Part shown: piece after piece, positions 62,891 to 64,000 of the stretch
How the letters are laid out: every line of letters begins with the position of its first letter
Numbering within the stretch: the stretch's first letter is position 1
DNA from: Chelatococcus sp. YT9
GTDB taxonomy: Bacteria; Pseudomonadota; Alphaproteobacteria; Rhizobiales; Beijerinckiaceae
DNA: 64,000 nucleotides
Reading direction: 5' to 3'
Assembly (NCBI RefSeq): GCF_018398315.1
Contig: NZ_JAHBRW010000001.1
Coordinates: forward strand, 1,360,001 to 1,424,000
Notes under the pieces: generated by a model
Seen by the model: only the letters and a program-made list of their open reading frames with translations
The model's database searches: none
What the model was told of the DNA's origin: nothing
Program-made: the position numbers and the translations under genes

Positions 62891-64000
62891 TTGAAACCCT
62901 CGGTTCCGGCACACCGCGGCCGATCACGGCGGGATGATCCGCCTGGACTCGCCGCGCGTCGCATGGCCGCGGCGGCGTTGACTCGCATCCTGGGCCATAG
63001 CGAGGGCTTGGAAGATCTGTTTGACGGCACCGCAGCACGCCGTGCCGCTTCACGGGATAGCAGGCCCGCTGGCGTCGAGCTCGATCTGCGCGACAGGGCT
63101 TTGGCGCGCGCCATTACGACCGCCGCCCTTCGCCGTCTCGGCACCCTGCGCAAGGCGATAGGCGACCGTCTGCAGAAGGGCCTGCCGCGCAACTCCGGCG
63201 CGCTTGAGGCCATCCTGCTCGTCGGGGCGGCCCAGTTGCTGCTGCTCGACGTACCGGATCACGCGGCTGTGACCACAGCGGTGGACCTTGCCCGCGGCGA
63301 CAAGCGCGCTTTTCCCTATGCCAAGCTGGTCAACGCCGTGCTGCGCCGTATCGCAGCCGACCGTGAGGCGATCCTGGCCGCGACAGATCCTTTCGATGTC
63401 GATACGCCGACGTGGCTGCGCTCCCGCTGGAGCGACGCGTACGGCGAGGCGACAGCACGGCAGATCGCGGCTGCGCACGGGCGAGAGCCCTCGATCGACA
63501 TCACCGTGAAAGCCGACGCGCCGCATTGGGCGGAACAGCTCGGCGGCCTCCTCCTTCCAACCGGATCGATCCGCCTGACGACGCGAACGCCTGTGGCGGA
63601 ACTGCCCGGCTATGCCGAGGGCGCCTGGTGGGTGCAGGATGCCGCGGCCGCCGTTCCGGCTCGGCTCCTTCGCGTCCGGCCTGGCGAGACAGTGCTCGAT
63701 CTCTGCGCCGCGCCGGGCGGCAAGACGGCTCAGCTCGCAGCCGCCGGCGCCGACGTCACCGCCGTGGACAGAGCTGAAGCGAGGCTGGAGCGCCTCAAGG
63801 AGAACATGAAGCGGCTCAGGCTCACTGCGGCCTGTCGGAGGGCGGACGCGGGCACCTTTCAGCACCCGCCCGCCGATGCCGTCCTGCTCGACGCGCCGTG
63901 CAGCGCGACCGGCACTATTCGCCGCCATCCTGATGTGGCCTGGACAAAGCGCCCGGAGGATATTGCGGCGCTGGCTTTGATCCAGCAGCAGTTGCTGGAC
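62891..64000 (+). CDS. RsmB/Sun-family RNA m5C methyltransferase (partial, 3' end cut off)
   Basis: A NusB-domain-plus-methyltransferase protein of the RsmB (16S m5C967) family. The NusB-like part (ELDLRDRALARAITTAALRRLGTLRKAIGDRLQKGLP, AILLVGAAQLLLLDVPDHAAVTTAVDLARG) is followed by VLDLCAAPGGKTAQLAAAGADVTAVD (SAM binding) and LLDAPCSATGTIRRHPDV, which holds the conserved PC motif. The start is uncertain: no good ATG precedes the conserved PGLAARRMAA; TTG 62891 is used, ATG 62963 would truncate that motif, and the frame opens at 62855. About 370 residues are visible of an expected ~430-450. Confidence 0.93.
   Translation, partial: MKPSVPAHRGRSRRDDPPGLAARRMAAAALTRILGHSEGLEDLFDGTAARRAASRDSRPAGVELDLRDRALARAITTAALRRLGTLRKAIGDRLQKGLPRNSGALEAILLVGAAQLLLLDVPDHAAVTTAVDLARGDKRAFPYAKLVNAVLRRIAADREAILAATDPFDVDTPTWLRSRWSDAYGEATARQIAAAHGREPSIDITVKADAPHWAEQLGGLLLPTGSIRLTTRTPVAELPGYAEGAWWVQDAAAAVPARLLRVRPGETVLDLCAAPGGKTAQLAAAGADVTAVDRAEARLERLKENMKRLRLTAACRRADAGTFQHPPADAVLLDAPCSATGTIRRHPDVAWTKRPEDIAALALIQQQLLD

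Overview
The window is a high-GC alphaproteobacterial chromosome segment, most likely from the order Hyphomicrobiales (Rhizobiales). The main evidence is a complete acpXL-type gene set for the very-long-chain acyl group of lipid A (26152-32388). Supporting evidence is the gene string ffh / chorismate mutase / rpsP / rimM / trmD / rplS / leuC, an EcfG-type stress promoter, an ECF41 sigma-factor module and Rhizobiales-style palindromic intergenic repeats. The genus cannot be fixed from the sequence alone. I see no rRNA, tRNA, CRISPR array, insertion sequence or prophage.

Layout. 1-6254 (minus strand): translation and protein-export housekeeping genes, from a small zinc-ribbon-like gene and ffh through rpsP, rimM, trmD and rplS to a truncated leuC. 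6802-10112: a lower-GC pair, a two-domain glycosyltransferase and an overlapping methyltransferase, probably for surface glycans. 10145-17751: GyrI-like exported protein, dapF, mtaB, a pair of inverted palindromic repeats, an RluA-type pseudouridine synthase, ftsY, ynfA, then a self-contained ECF41 sigma factor / carboxymuconolactone-decarboxylase module with a full-consensus ECF41 promoter. 17751-22937: yciB, an adenylate cyclase and the cytochrome c maturation operon ccmABCD-ccmG. 23182-25869: acnA.

26152-32388: the lipid A very-long-chain fatty acid cluster. It has a carrier protein, a dehydratase, a ketosynthase-like protein without its catalytic cysteine, a normal ketosynthase, an extra SDR reductase, an alcohol dehydrogenase-like reductase and an acyltransferase. 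32438-36163: DUF1223 protein, LysE and EamA transporters, and a DUF892 stress protein behind an EcfG promoter.

36506-48539: a sugar-acid region. Uronate dehydrogenase and mannonate dehydratase lie on the plus strand. Facing them is an operon of a peptide/oligosaccharide-type ABC importer ending in an enolase-superfamily dehydratase, followed by an IlvD/Edd-family sugar-acid dehydratase. A GIY-YIG nuclease pseudogene flanked by palindromic repeats sits between the two arms.

48859-64000: DUF2092 envelope protein, Gly/Ala-rich exported protein, an RND efflux pump (adaptor and transporter), a 1-kb gene-poor AT-richer stretch, a disordered basic protein, an L,D-transpeptidase, cyclopropane-fatty-acid synthase, a low-GC orphan resembling the Stv (putative adhesin/toxin-associated) domain, an orphan TRAP substrate-binding protein, DUF1674/SdhAF4, htpX and the start of an rsmB-family gene cut by the right edge.

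Most likely points of novelty: the free-standing Stv-like gene, the repeat-flanked GIY-YIG remnant, the peptide-type importer fused by operon to sugar-acid dehydratases, and the cysteine-less ketosynthase in the lipid A cluster. The ECF41 and EcfG promoters are strong, directly testable regulatory calls.
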